This document shows positions 1-8,357 of a DNA stretch of 64,000 nt, in pieces. Each line of letters starts with the position of its first letter. The first letter of the stretch is position 1. The notes under the pieces were generated by a model. It was not told where the DNA came from, made no database searches, and was given only the letters and a program-made list of their open reading frames with translations. A program made the translations under genes and the position numbers. The stretch is from Faecalibacterium prausnitzii (GTDB taxonomy: Bacteria; Bacillota; Clostridia; Oscillospirales; Ruminococcaceae): the NCBI RefSeq assembly GCF_003287495.1, contig NZ_PRLE01000003.1, positions 62,001 through 126,000 of the forward strand, given 5' to 3'.

Positions 1-9
1 TGGGGTGCC

Positions 10-34
10 GCGCCCGAATCCGGGCGCTCTTTTT
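10..34 (+). terminator. Rho-independent terminator of a gene upstream of the window
   Basis: A 7-bp GC stem (10-16 with 21-27) and a 4-base loop are followed by a T run at 29-34. The plus-strand gene it serves lies outside the window. Confidence 0.75.
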
Positions 35-80
35 ATAATATACCCTAAAGTAATGTGATATTGCAAGAGGCAATGCAAAA

Positions 81-112
81 AAGCCCCTCCGGCCATACGG
101 CAGGAGGGGCTT
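81..112 (-). terminator. Terminator of the zinc-ribbon gene
   Basis: A 10-bp perfect inverted repeat (81-90 with 103-112) reads on the minus strand into a T run (complement of 77-82). It lies just downstream of the stop codon at 140. Confidence 0.85.
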
Positions 113-139
113 ACAAGCTTCAGATTAAAAAATCAGCGC

Positions 140-430
140 TTAGTTCTGCTTCATGCGAGCGAAGCAGTCAGAGCAGTAGACCGGACGGTCCTCACGGGGC
201 TGGAAAGGAACCTTGCAAGCCTTGCCGCAAGCTGCGCAGACAGCGTCGAACATCTGGCGCTCACCGCCGTTGTTGCCGCCACGGACGCCATTCTTACGGG
301 CGTCACGGCAGGGCTTGCAGCGCTGGGGCTGGTTCTCAAAGCCGCGAGATGCGTAGAACTCCTGCTCACCAGCAGTCCAAACAAACTCCTTGCCGCAGTC
401 TTTGCAAACTAAAGTCTTGTCTTCGAACAT
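140..430 (-). CDS. Small double zinc-ribbon protein
   Basis: This 96-residue protein has two Cys4 zinc ribbons: C9/C12 with C38/C41, and C65/C68 with C86/C89. They are joined by a Gly/Arg/Asn-rich linker (about 46-58). The first ribbon resembles the 'probable zinc-ribbon' domain and the second the CxxC...CxxC domain common in small Firmicutes proteins. No catalytic residues are visible; nucleic-acid or protein binding is inference only. The ATG at 430 was chosen over an upstream in-frame start because AGAGGAG precedes it at good spacing. It is monocistronic, with its own strong promoter and terminator and a leader of about 130 nt. Confidence 0.85.
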   Translation of the reverse strand: MFEDKTLVCKDCGKEFVWTAGEQEFYASRGFENQPQRCKPCRDARKNGVRGGNNGGERQMFDAVCAACGKACKVPFQPREDRPVYCSDCFARMKQN

Positions 431-562
431 AGTAGTATCTCCTCTTTGTTTAGTTCTTGCCCACGGAAGGATTGTAACCATACCTTTGGTTTTTCGGGAC
501 CATCGCGCTGATCGTAAGCTTACCAGGGGCTTGAATGAGTAAAATGCCCTCTAGCTGAGGAC
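431..562 (-). other. Long 5' leader of the zinc-ribbon gene
   Basis: About 130 nt separate the predicted transcription start (near 562) from the ATG at 430, long for so small a gene. I recognise no known riboswitch class in it and see no reading frame. It may be structured. Confidence 0.4.
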
Positions 563-568
563 TCTCCT

Positions 569-597
569 ATTGTACCGTTCTTTTTTTTGTTTGTCAA
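569..597 (-). promoter_or_regulatory. Sigma-A promoter of the zinc-ribbon gene
   Basis: On the minus strand, TTGACA (597-592), a 17-bp spacer and TACAAT (574-569). This is near consensus. Confidence 0.85.
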
Positions 598-672
598 CCA
601 AAAAACAAACCTCCGCCCTCTTTTTTGTGCAATCGGCACAATAAGACAGACTTTGCCCCGCCAAAAACACCA

Positions 673-707
673 AAAGGGCTGTGCCCTCCGCGAGGACACA
701 GCCCTTT
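673..707 (-). terminator. Terminator of ackA
   Basis: An 11-bp inverted repeat (673-683 with 697-707) just after the ackA stop, followed on the minus strand by a T-rich stretch interrupted by GGTG. Confidence 0.7.
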
Positions 708-727
708 GTACCGCGAATGCGGCAAAA

Positions 728-1927
728 TTACTTCTCGATGACTTCCTTGGTGTCGCGGGCGATCATCAGCTCCTCGTCGGTAGCAATGACCAGGGTGCGG
801 ACCTTGGCGCCCCAGGCGGTGATGTCGCAGACATCGCCAACGGGATGCTTGTTCTTGTCAGTATCGATGCGGATGCCCAGCCAATCCATGTGGTGGCAGA
901 CCTTTGCACGGGCAATGGCGTCATGCTCGCCGATACCACCGGTGAAGACGATGGCATCCACGCCGCCCATGGCTGCGATGTAGCCGCCGACCAGCTTCTT
1001 GATCTGGTAGTTCAGCATATCGGAAGCCAGCTGCGCGCGCTTGTTGCCGGCAGCAGCTGCCTCTTCGATATCACGCTTGTCGCTGGAAACACCGGAGACA
1101 CCCAGCAGACCGGACTTCTTGTTCAGGATCTCGTCCAGCTGGTGGCCAGTGATGTTCAGGTTGTACTTCAGGTAGTTGACCACAGAGGGGTCGATATCGC
1201 CGCAGCGGGTACCCATCATCAGGCCAGCCAGCGGGGTCATGCCCATGGAGGTATCAATGACCTTGCCCTGGTCAACCGCGGCAATGGAAGAACCATTGCC
1301 CAGGTGGCAGGTGATGAGCTTCAGGCGCTCAATGGGCTCCTCCAGATACTCGGCAGCCTTATAAGCAACGTACTTGTGGCTGGTGCCGTGGAAGCCATAG
1401 CGGCGGACGCCGTACTTCTCATAGTACTCGTAGGGGATAGCGTACATATAGGCTTTCGGGGGCATGGTGCTGTGGAAAGCGGTGTCGAAGACAGCGACCA
1501 TGGGGATGTCCGGGCCAAAGACCTTGCGGGCAGCCTCAATACCCAGGATGCCTGCGGGGTTGTGCAGGGGGGCCAGGGGGCTCAGCTCACGGATGGTCTT
1601 GATGACCTCGTCGGTGATCAGGCAGCTCTCCTTGAACTTCTCACCGCCGTGGACAACACGGTGGCCGATGGCGTTGATCTCGCTCACATCGTCGATGCAC
1701 TTGCCCTCGCCGGTGGTCATCTTCTTCACGACCTCAGCAAAAGCCTCGGTGTGGGTGGGGAAGATGGCCGGGGTGGTAGCCTTTTTGCCGTTGGCCTCGT
1801 GGGTGATCATGCTGCTCTCCATGCCAATGCGCTCGCACAGGCCCTTGCAGAGCACTTTCTCGCCGTCCATATCGATGAGCTGATACTTCAGGGAAGAAGA
1901 ACCGCAGTTAATAACCAGAACTTTCAT
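728..1927 (-). CDS. ackA: Acetate kinase
   Basis: AckA makes ATP and acetate from acetyl phosphate and ADP, the final step of acetogenic fermentation in the cytoplasm. The 399-residue length is standard. Visible motifs are the N-terminal NCGSSSLKYQ (7-16), the arginine in GHRVVHGG (R90), D148 in FDTAFH, H180 in GFHGTSH and HLGNGSS (208-214), all in the expected order for the ASKHA fold. The ATG at 1927 is preceded by GGAGG and starts the canonical MKVLVINCG. No phosphotransacetylase gene adjoins it here. It has its own promoter (1997-2025) and terminator, so it is probably monocistronic. Confidence 0.97.
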   Translation of the reverse strand: MKVLVINCGSSSLKYQLIDMDGEKVLCKGLCERIGMESSMITHEANGKKATTPAIFPTHTEAFAEVVKKMTTGEGKCIDDVSEINAIGHRVVHGGEKFKESCLITDEVIKTIRELSPLAPLHNPAGILGIEAARKVFGPDIPMVAVFDTAFHSTMPPKAYMYAIPYEYYEKYGVRRYGFHGTSHKYVAYKAAEYLEEPIERLKLITCHLGNGSSIAAVDQGKVIDTSMGMTPLAGLMMGTRCGDIDPSVVNYLKYNLNITGHQLDEILNKKSGLLGVSGVSSDKRDIEEAAAAGNKRAQLASDMLNYQIKKLVGGYIAAMGGVDAIVFTGGIGEHDAIARAKVCHHMDWLGIRIDTDKNKHPVGDVCDITAWGAKVRTLVIATDEELMIARDTKEVIEK

Positions 1928-1996
1928 CTTCTGTAGCCTCCAATATTTTTTCGTCTGCCCGCACAAGAGGGCAGAATTTTACAGATTCCTGAAATT

Positions 1997-2025
1997 ATTA
2001 TATAATAGGTTCAGCCGCTTTTCAA
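1997..2025 (-). promoter_or_regulatory. Sigma-A promoter of ackA
   Basis: On the minus strand, TTGAAA (2025-2020), a 17-bp spacer and TATAAT (2002-1997), about 70 bp before the ackA start. Confidence 0.8.
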
Positions 2026-2151
2026 TCCGCAACCGTGGCAAGCGTTCCCCCAAGTACGCAGCCTTTTTTGTACATCCTGCCCAGAATCCTGGCAGGGCAG
2101 ACCAATTTCTCTGTCAGTCTGACAGATTTTTCACAATGTTTGAGGTTCTCT

Positions 2152-3351
2152 ATGAGATTTGCCGGTATCATCGCTGAATACGACCCATTCCACAACGGCC
2201 ACGCCTGGCAGCTGGCCCAGGCCAGAGCACTGGGCGCGCGGCAGGTAGCCGTGGCCATGAGCTGCAGCCTGACCCAGCGGGGCGCTGTCCCCCTCCTGCC
2301 CGAGGCCGTCCGGGTGCAGGCCGCCCTGCACTGCGGGGCTGATTTTATCTTTGCCCTGCCTGCCCCCTGCGCCTGCGCCGGGGCGGAGGCCTTTGCCCGG
2401 GCGGGCGTTCGGCTTCTGGCCGCTGCCGGGTGCGACGCCCTCGTTTTTGGGGCCGAGACTCCGGACACCGCGCTCCTGATGGACGCCGCCCGGGTGCTTG
2501 CCAGTGAGGAATACCGCGCCGCCCTCAAGGCGCAGCTGGCCGCCGGGGCCCGGAACTTTGCCGCCGCCCGGCAGGCCGCTGTGGAAACCCTCCGTCCCGG
2601 TTCCGCGCTTGCCGCTTTGCTGGACCAGCCCAACAACAATCTGGCCGTGGAATACTGCAAGGCAATTCTGGAGCTGGATGTCCCGCTCACGCCCATCCCC
2701 CTGCCCCGGCAGGGTGCCAACCACGGCGAAGCCCTCAACGGCAACGTGCAGTTTGCCAGCGCCAGTGCCCTGCGGGCGCTCTGGACTCAGCAGGGCGTGG
2801 AAGCCCTGCGGCCTTACGTCCCGGAAGCGGTCTTCCCGCTGTATCAGGAAGCTGCCGCCGCGGGCGGTTCCACGGATTTTTCCGCCGCCGGGCGGTGCGA
2901 GCTGGCCCTGCTCCGCGCCCGCTGCACTGGTGAGACGCCATTCGCCAATGTCCGGGGTGTTTCCGAGGGGTTGGAACATCGGCTGGAAAAAGCCGTCCGG
3001 GCCAGCACCACACTGGACGAGCTGCTGAACACCCTGACCACGATCCGCTACCCCCGCGCCCGGATGCGGCGGCTGGCCATGGACGCCGCCTTTGGTTACA
3101 CCGAAGAAGCATTCCCCGCCCTGCCGCCCTATCTCCATCTGCTGGGGGCCCGCCGGGAGCTGCTGGGCCAGCTGAAACAGGCCGCCCTCCCCGCCTCCCA
3201 CTCCCTGATGCGCTTACAGGAGGAAAATGCCGCCTGCGCCCGGATGGTACAGGCCCAGCTCACCGCCAGCGATTTTGCGGCGCTCTGCCGTGCAAAACCG
3301 CGGCCCATGGGCGGCGCACTTCGTCAAAAAATTATCTTTTTGACGATATAG
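2152..3351 (+). CDS. tmcAL: tRNA(Met) cytidine acetate ligase (TmcAL)
   Basis: This 399-residue protein belongs to the HIGH-superfamily nucleotidyltransferases that use ATP and acetate to make N4-acetylcytidine at the wobble position of elongator tRNA-Met. The N-terminal FAGIIAEYDPFHNGH (3-17) holds the HIGH-like FHNGH. The family QRG element is seen in MSCSLTQRGAVP, where the usual MSGNFVQRG is altered. The ATG at 2152 was chosen because this motif must lie at the N-terminus; the ribosome site (GAGGT) is modest. The last codons form a 10-bp perfect AT-rich inverted repeat (3321-3346) without a T tail. Acetate use fits the nearby divergent ackA. Confidence 0.9.
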   Translation: MRFAGIIAEYDPFHNGHAWQLAQARALGARQVAVAMSCSLTQRGAVPLLPEAVRVQAALHCGADFIFALPAPCACAGAEAFARAGVRLLAAAGCDALVFGAETPDTALLMDAARVLASEEYRAALKAQLAAGARNFAAARQAAVETLRPGSALAALLDQPNNNLAVEYCKAILELDVPLTPIPLPRQGANHGEALNGNVQFASASALRALWTQQGVEALRPYVPEAVFPLYQEAAAAGGSTDFSAAGRCELALLRARCTGETPFANVRGVSEGLEHRLEKAVRASTTLDELLNTLTTIRYPRARMRRLAMDAAFGYTEEAFPALPPYLHLLGARRELLGQLKQAALPASHSLMRLQEENAACARMVQAQLTASDFAALCRAKPRPMGGALRQKIIFLTI

Positions 3352-3480
3352 CAAAATTTATTCGTAATTTTTCGGCAATTATGCTATTGTATCTTTCTTC
3401 GTATCCGGTGTATCATAAAGGAACAAGATTCTTGGATACAACAAAGTGTGTCCTGCCACCCACGGAAGAGGAGGAACTTC

Positions 3481-4797
3481 ATGGCGCTTCATGTTCTGGA
3501 CGAAGCCAACCGCTGCCTCGGCTGCAAAAAGCCGATGTGTCAGCAGGGCTGCCCCATCCACACCAATATCCCCGAGGTGATCCGGCTGCTGAAAAACAAC
3601 CAGCTGGACGACGCCGGCCGGATGCTGTTTGAAAACAACCCCCTGACCACCGTCTGCAGCCTGGTCTGCAACCACGAGAACCAGTGCGAGGGCCACTGCA
3701 TCCGCAACCGGATGCCCAGCCACGACCCCGTGCACTTTTCCATCATCGAGGATTATATCTCCACCACCTATGCCAACAAGATGACGGCCGGCCCCACCCC
3801 CCGGAACGGGATGAAAGCCGCCATCATCGGCGCGGGCCCGGCGGGCCTGACCATTGCGGTGCTGCTGGCACGCTGGGGCTATGACATCACCATTTTTGAT
3901 GCCCGGGATAAGATCGGCGGCGTCATGCGGTACGGCATCCCCAATTACCGCCTGCCGGACAGCGTGCTGGACGATTTTGCATACCGCCACCTGGAGCTGA
4001 AAGACATCAAGGTGCGCACCAACACCGCCATCGGCCGCACCATCACCATCGACGACCTCTTCCGCGACGGCTACAAGAGCGTCTTCATCGGTGCCGGCCT
4101 GTGGAAAGCCAACGCCATGCACATCAAAGGCGAGACGCTGGGCAACGTGGCCTTTGGCATCGACTACCTGGCCAACTCCAAGGCGTTCCGCCTGGGGGAC
4201 GACATTGCCGTCATCGGCGTGGGCAATTCCGCCATGGACTGCGCCCGCACCGCCATCCGCAACGGTGCCCGCCACGTTACCTGCTACGCCCGCCGGGACG
4301 AGGACTGCATCAGCGCCTCCGAGCACGAAGTGCGGTACGCCAGGCTCGAGGGCGTGGGCTTCCGCTTCTGCAAGGCTCCGGTGGAGATCCGGGAAAACGG
4401 CATCATCTGCCGCGACACCGTCAAGGGCGAGGACGGCAGGTTCACCCAGGTGGAGGGCAGCGAGATGTTCTATCCCCACACCGGCGTCATCGTCTCGGTG
4501 AGCCAGGGTGCGGAGAACGAGCTGGTGCAGAGCACCACCGGCATCCAGACCAACCAGCGCGGCCTGCTCACCGTCAATGAGGATGGCAGCACGACCCGCG
4601 AGGGCGTGTTTGCCGGCGGCGACGCCGTGATGGGTGCCCGCACCGTCGTCGAGGCCGTGGCCATCGCCAAAAAGGTGGCCGAGTCCATGGACAGCTATAT
4701 GAAGTCCCTGCCCAAAGATCCCGCCCCGGACCCCTATGCGGACATCCCGGTTTTCAGCACTCCCACCTCGGACGTGCTGACCAAGCAGGGCGTCTGA
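3481..4797 (+). CDS. Glutamate-synthase small-subunit-like NAD(P)H oxidoreductase
   Basis: This 438-residue iron-sulfur flavoprotein is of the GltD/DPYD-N family. An N-terminal [4Fe-4S] domain has CLGCKKPMCQQGCP (13-26) and a second Cys set CSLVCNHENQCEGHC (about 60-74). An FAD Rossmann motif IIGAGPAGL lies near 118-126 and a second dinucleotide motif AVIGVGNSAMD near 242. The C-terminal VFAGGDAV is typical. The ATG at 3481 has GAGGAGG upstream. No glutamate synthase large subunit is adjacent, so it could serve a distant GltB, an NfnB-like role or another acceptor. The next genes, a DUF1538 protein and a P-II protein, make a nitrogen-related context plausible but not proven. Confidence 0.85.
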   Translation: MALHVLDEANRCLGCKKPMCQQGCPIHTNIPEVIRLLKNNQLDDAGRMLFENNPLTTVCSLVCNHENQCEGHCIRNRMPSHDPVHFSIIEDYISTTYANKMTAGPTPRNGMKAAIIGAGPAGLTIAVLLARWGYDITIFDARDKIGGVMRYGIPNYRLPDSVLDDFAYRHLELKDIKVRTNTAIGRTITIDDLFRDGYKSVFIGAGLWKANAMHIKGETLGNVAFGIDYLANSKAFRLGDDIAVIGVGNSAMDCARTAIRNGARHVTCYARRDEDCISASEHEVRYARLEGVGFRFCKAPVEIRENGIICRDTVKGEDGRFTQVEGSEMFYPHTGVIVSVSQGAENELVQSTTGIQTNQRGLLTVNEDGSTTREGVFAGGDAVMGARTVVEAVAIAKKVAESMDSYMKSLPKDPAPDPYADIPVFSTPTSDVLTKQGV

Positions 4798-4814
4798 ACC
4801 CGATAAAATTTCAC

Positions 4815-4849
4815 GAGTCTGCCGTGGATCTCCGTGGCAGGCTCTTTTT
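4815..4849 (+). terminator. Terminator of the GltD-like gene
   Basis: A 9-bp stem (4815-4823 with 4836-4844, one G-T pair) is followed by TTTTT at 4845-4849. Confidence 0.85.
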
Positions 4850-4890
4850 GTAAACTTTCTGCGTCTTTGCCATTCTTAGCCGCTTTTTTG

Positions 4891-4920
4891 TTGACCCGGC
4901 CACGCCGCCTTTAGTATACT
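4891..4920 (+). promoter_or_regulatory. Promoter of the DUF1538/P-II operon
   Basis: TTGACC (4891-4896), an 18-bp spacer and TATACT (4915-4920), about 80 bp before the proposed GTG start. Confidence 0.75.
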
Positions 4921-5001
4921 ATTTATAAATCCTCTTGCAAATATTCCAGTTTGTACGCAGTTTCCGGTCCTTTCGACGCCGGGGACCGCGCGGAAAGGTC
5001 G

Positions 5002-6552
5002 GTGGACAACATTCTCAAAGCATCACTCCCCAAACTGCGGGAAAAACTGCTGGAAGCGTTACAGGCGGTGCTGCCCATTGTGGCCATTGTGCTGGTGCTC
5101 TGCTTTACCATTGCCCCCATCTCCCCCAGCATCCTGCTCTGCTTTCTGCTGGGCGCCGCCATGATCATTGTGGGCATCATGTTTTTTACGCTGGGCGCGG
5201 AGATGAGCATGAGCCCCATGGGCGAGCGGATGGGCACCATGCTCACCAAGACCCGGAGCCTGCCCCTCATCATCGGGGTCGGCTTCCTGCTGGGCTTCCT
5301 CATCACCATCTCGGAGCCGGACTTGCAGGTGCTGGCCAATCAGGTGCCCTCCATCCCCAACATGACCCTGATCCTTTCGGTAGCGGCAGGCGTGGGCCTG
5401 TTCCTCGTCATGGCGTTTTTGCGGATGCTCTTCGGCATCCCGCTGCCGCGGCTCCTTGTACTGTTCTACAGCATCATCTTCATTCTGGCCGCGTTCGTCC
5501 CCAAAGAGTTTCTGGCGGTCGCTTTTGATTCCGGCGGCGTGACCACCGGCCCCATGACAGTTCCATTCATTATGGCGCTGGGCGTCGGCGTGGCCGCCAT
5601 CCGTTCCGACCGCCACGCGGCGGACGACAGCTTCGGCCTCGTGGCCCTCTGCTCTGTCGGCCCCATCCTGGCTGTGCTCATTCTGGGCATCGCGTTCCAG
5701 GCCAGCGACAGCACCTACATCCCGCCCGTCCTCCCCGAGGTAAACGATTCCGTGGAGCTGTGGCAGCTCTTCCGGGAGGGCCTGCCCACCTACTTCAAAG
5801 AGATCGCCACCTCACTGCTCCCCATCATCCTGATGTTCGGGGTCTTCCAGCTCGTGGCCCTCAAGCTGGACAAACGCACCATTGGCCGCATTGCCGTCGG
5901 CCTTGCGTACACTTATATGGGCCTCGTGTTATTCCTCACCGGCGCAAACGTTGGTTTTATGCCAGCCGGTAATTATCTGGGGCAGGTGCTGGCAGGCCAG
6001 AGCTTCCGCTGGGTGCTCATTCCCATCGGAATGCTCATCGGTTACTTCATCGTCAAGGCCGAGCCTGCCGTCTATGTGCTGAACAAGCAGGTAGAGGAGG
6101 TCACCGATGGTGCCATCTCCGCCCAGGCCATGGGCACGGCTCTTTCGGCAGGCGTCTCCCTCTCGGTGGGGCTTGCCATGGTGCGGGTGCTCACGGGGGT
6201 TTCCATCCTGTGGTTCCTCATCCCGGGGTACACGTTCGCCATTGCCATCTCGTTGATCGTGCCCAAGCTCTTCACCGCCATTGCGTTTGACGCGGGCGGT
6301 GTGGCCTCCGGCCCCATGACGGCCACGTTCCTGCTGCCGCTGGCACAGGGCGCCTGCGTGGCTGTGGGCGGCAACATCGTCACCGATGCCTTTGGCGTGG
6401 TGGCCATGGTCGCCATGACGCCCCTCATCACCGTCCAGCTCATGGGCCTCATTGCAGAGCTCAAGACCCGCAAAGCCCGCAAGGCGCAGCCCGCCTTTGC
6501 GCTGGCCGCTGCCTATGCCGAGCTGCCGGATGACGCCATCATTGAGCTGTAA
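5002..6552 (+). CDS. DUF1538 family polytopic membrane protein (two fused repeats)
   Basis: This 516-residue very hydrophobic protein has two homologous halves. Each carries a matching signature, AFDSGGVTTGPMTVPF (about 173-188) and AFDAGGVASGPMTATF (about 431-446), followed by a DSFG- or DAFG-containing segment. This matches the DUF1538 family, predicted transporters of unknown substrate. I chose GTG at 5002 (MDNILKASLPKL) because GGAAAGGT lies just upstream; a TTG at 4951 is the alternative. It is translated 13 bp ahead of a tandem P-II protein, suggesting a transporter under P-II control, by analogy with AmtB-GlnK. Substrate and regulation are inference. Confidence 0.85.
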   Translation: MDNILKASLPKLREKLLEALQAVLPIVAIVLVLCFTIAPISPSILLCFLLGAAMIIVGIMFFTLGAEMSMSPMGERMGTMLTKTRSLPLIIGVGFLLGFLITISEPDLQVLANQVPSIPNMTLILSVAAGVGLFLVMAFLRMLFGIPLPRLLVLFYSIIFILAAFVPKEFLAVAFDSGGVTTGPMTVPFIMALGVGVAAIRSDRHAADDSFGLVALCSVGPILAVLILGIAFQASDSTYIPPVLPEVNDSVELWQLFREGLPTYFKEIATSLLPIILMFGVFQLVALKLDKRTIGRIAVGLAYTYMGLVLFLTGANVGFMPAGNYLGQVLAGQSFRWVLIPIGMLIGYFIVKAEPAVYVLNKQVEEVTDGAISAQAMGTALSAGVSLSVGLAMVRVLTGVSILWFLIPGYTFAIAISLIVPKLFTAIAFDAGGVASGPMTATFLLPLAQGACVAVGGNIVTDAFGVVAMVAMTPLITVQLMGLIAELKTRKARKAQPAFALAAAYAELPDDAIIEL

Positions 6553-6565
6553 GGAGGTTTCAGCT

Positions 6566-7258
6566 GTGACAAATCCCCTTTACTGGCTGGTCACCATCAC
6601 CGACCGCCGCTCCACGGACGCGTTCCTGGCCCTGTACGAGAGCTACGGCGTCCGTGTCAGCCTCCGCACCGTGGGTGCCGGCACGGCCGTGCAGGAAATG
6701 CTGGCCACCCTCGGCCTGGAAAAGAGCGAAAAAGCCGTTCTGTTTGCCATCATCACCGCCGACACCTGGCCCAAGATCCAAAAGGCGCTCCGCCGCCAGA
6801 TGCGGATCGACGTGCCGGGCACCGGCATCGCGTTCATCATCCCGGTCAGCAGCATGGGCGGCAAGCGTGCCCTGCAGTTCCTGACCGAACACCAGACCTT
6901 TACGCGAATGGAGGAAAGCACCTTGAAAGACACCCGCTATGAGCTGCTGCTCGTCATTGCCAATCAGGGCTACACCGGCTCCATCATGGATGCCGCCCGT
7001 GCCGAGGGTGCCGGCGGCGGCACTGTGCTCCACGCCAAAGGCACCGGCATGGAGGGTGCCGCCCGTTTCCTGGGCGTGGACCTCGTTAACGAGAAGGAAA
7101 TGGTCTTCATTGTGGCCCGCAGTTCCGAGAAGAATCAGATCATGAAAGCGATCATGGCCGGGGCTGACCCCAAGGCGGGCGCTATCGTCTTCTCCCTGCC
7201 GGTCACCGACACGGCAGGCCTGCGGCTGCTGGACGAGGACGAGACCGAAGTCGTGTAA
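6566..7258 (+). CDS. Double P-II-like protein partnered with DUF1538
   Basis: This 230-residue protein consists of two P-II-like ferredoxin-fold domains in tandem (about 1-108 and 117-230). The second half has the clearer signature: YELLLVIANQGYTGSIMDAA, then GGGTVLHAKG, a T-loop-like segment and a MVFIVAR strand. The first half (LVTITDRRSTDAF, AVLFAIIT) is a diverged copy. The start is GTG at 6566 with a perfect AAGGAGG at 6551. It likely senses a nucleotide or metabolite and acts on the DUF1538 membrane protein immediately upstream. A P-II trimer would need six such domains in a different arrangement, so a pseudo-oligomer is likely. Confidence 0.8.
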   Translation: MTNPLYWLVTITDRRSTDAFLALYESYGVRVSLRTVGAGTAVQEMLATLGLEKSEKAVLFAIITADTWPKIQKALRRQMRIDVPGTGIAFIIPVSSMGGKRALQFLTEHQTFTRMEESTLKDTRYELLLVIANQGYTGSIMDAARAEGAGGGTVLHAKGTGMEGAARFLGVDLVNEKEMVFIVARSSEKNQIMKAIMAGADPKAGAIVFSLPVTDTAGLRLLDEDETEVV

Positions 7259-7280
7259 GCCATTCACCTGCACCATGAGC

Positions 7281-7332
7281 AAAAATCCACACCGGGCGGG
7301 GCGTTCTTCCCTGCCGGGGCGTGGATTTTTTT
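7281..7332 (+). terminator. Terminator of the DUF1538/P-II operon
   Basis: A 10-bp perfect outer stem (7281-7290 with 7321-7330) encloses a GC-rich inner arm and ends in a T run. Confidence 0.8.
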
Positions 7333-7369
7333 GTCGTTTTCCGGTATCATAGAGGTGGAGGTTTTGCAG

Positions 7370-8236
7370 ATGAATCATTCAAATCACGGGCGGCGGCTGC
7401 TCAGTGCCGCCGCTGTTGTTTTGGGCAACGCGGGGTACTCCCTGACGGTAGCCCTTTTTCTGGAGCCCGCGGGCCTTGTGGCCGGGGGTGCCACCGGCGT
7501 GGCGCTGGCCTTTGGCCGCCTGACCGGGCTTTCGGTCTCCGGCTTCCTGCTGGCATTCAACTTAGTCATGCTGGTCTGGGGCTGGGTGGTACTGGGCCGG
7601 GCCTTTGCCCTCAACACACTGGCCAGCAGCATCCTGAGCCCCATCTTTCTGGGCCTTGCCGAGACGATGCTCCATGGCCGTGTGCTCACAGACGACCTTT
7701 TCCTGAACACAGTCTTTGCCGCCATCGGTGCCGGGGCTTTTATGGGCATCGTCATCCGGGCGGGGGCCTCCACGGGCGGCATGGACATCCCGCCGCTGGT
7801 GCTGCAAAAATGGTTCCGCTGGCCCGTGTCCGCCACCATGCTCATCTTTGACATTGCCGTCATCCTCATCCAGATCCCGTTCAGCCCGGTGCCGCAGCTG
7901 CTGTACGGCATCGTGGCCATCATCATTCAGGTCATGGTCCTGGACAAAGTCCTGCTCTGGGGTGAGAGCCGTACCGAGGTCAAGCTGATCAGCACCAAGG
8001 CGGACGAGCTCTGTGCCGCCATCCTGCACCAGCTGGACCGCGGTGTCACCATCCTGAATGGTGCGGGCGGCTACACCCATGACCCCAGTGCCGTGCTGCT
8101 GAGCGTCATCTCCAGCCGGGAGCTTCCCCGCCTGGAAAAGCTGGTCCACGCCATCGACCCGGACTGCTTCCTCATCGTCAGCCAGGTCACAGAGGTGCGG
8201 GGCCGCGGCTTCTCCATGGATAAAAAATATCAGTAA
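7370..8236 (+). CDS. YitT family membrane protein (DUF161/DUF2179)
   Basis: This 288-residue protein has five or six membrane segments in its first 200 residues, including GGATGVALAFGRLTG and GAGAFMGIVIRAGASTGGMD, the glycine-rich DUF161 features. A soluble DUF2179 domain follows (about 205-285: LISTKADELCAAI, GRGFSM). Family length is about 280-300. Some members affect transport or sporulation, but the substrate is unknown. The ATG at 7370 is preceded by GGTGGAG; an in-frame TTG at 7331 lies inside the upstream terminator and was rejected. The stop is directly followed by the promoter of a candidate small RNA. Confidence 0.88.
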   Translation: MNHSNHGRRLLSAAAVVLGNAGYSLTVALFLEPAGLVAGGATGVALAFGRLTGLSVSGFLLAFNLVMLVWGWVVLGRAFALNTLASSILSPIFLGLAETMLHGRVLTDDLFLNTVFAAIGAGAFMGIVIRAGASTGGMDIPPLVLQKWFRWPVSATMLIFDIAVILIQIPFSPVPQLLYGIVAIIIQVMVLDKVLLWGESRTEVKLISTKADELCAAILHQLDRGVTILNGAGGYTHDPSAVLLSVISSRELPRLEKLVHAIDPDCFLIVSQVTEVRGRGFSMDKKYQ

Positions 8237-8243
8237 TGTGTAC

Positions 8244-8271
8244 TTGACATTTTCCCGATTTTGCATATACT
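8244..8271 (+). promoter_or_regulatory. Strong orphan promoter just after yitT
   Basis: TTGACA (8244-8249), a 16-bp spacer and TATACT (8266-8271), eight bases after the yitT-like stop codon. No plus-strand gene follows before a terminator at 8315-8353. Confidence 0.8.
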
Positions 8272-8277
8272 GAAATC

Positions 8278-8353
8278 AGGAAAGTTGTAATTCGCTCATT
8301 GGTTTCACCAATGCAAAAAGGCCCTCGGCATCGTCACTGCCGGGGGCCTTTTT
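8278..8353 (+). ncRNA. Candidate small RNA of about 75 nt
   Basis: A strong promoter fires into a segment that ends at a strong intrinsic terminator about 75 nt later, with no convincing reading frame. The predicted RNA contains a 7-bp hairpin with a 3-base loop (8297-8303 with 8307-8313), a short A-rich linker, then the terminator stem-loop. The 20 bases before the first hairpin are unpaired and could base-pair with targets. I match it to no known family; the RNA itself is inference from promoter plus terminator. Confidence 0.5.
8315..8353. terminator. Bidirectional terminator between the small RNA and cls
   Basis: A 15-bp stem, mismatched near the loop, has A5 on one side and T5 on the other. 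It can end the plus-strand small RNA and the minus-strand cls operon. Confidence 0.85.
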
Positions 8354-8357
8354 GTTT

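Noticed and set aside
587-1936. A 449-codon plus-strand frame opposite ackA
   Set aside because: Shadow frame; ackA has all catalytic residues on the minus strand.
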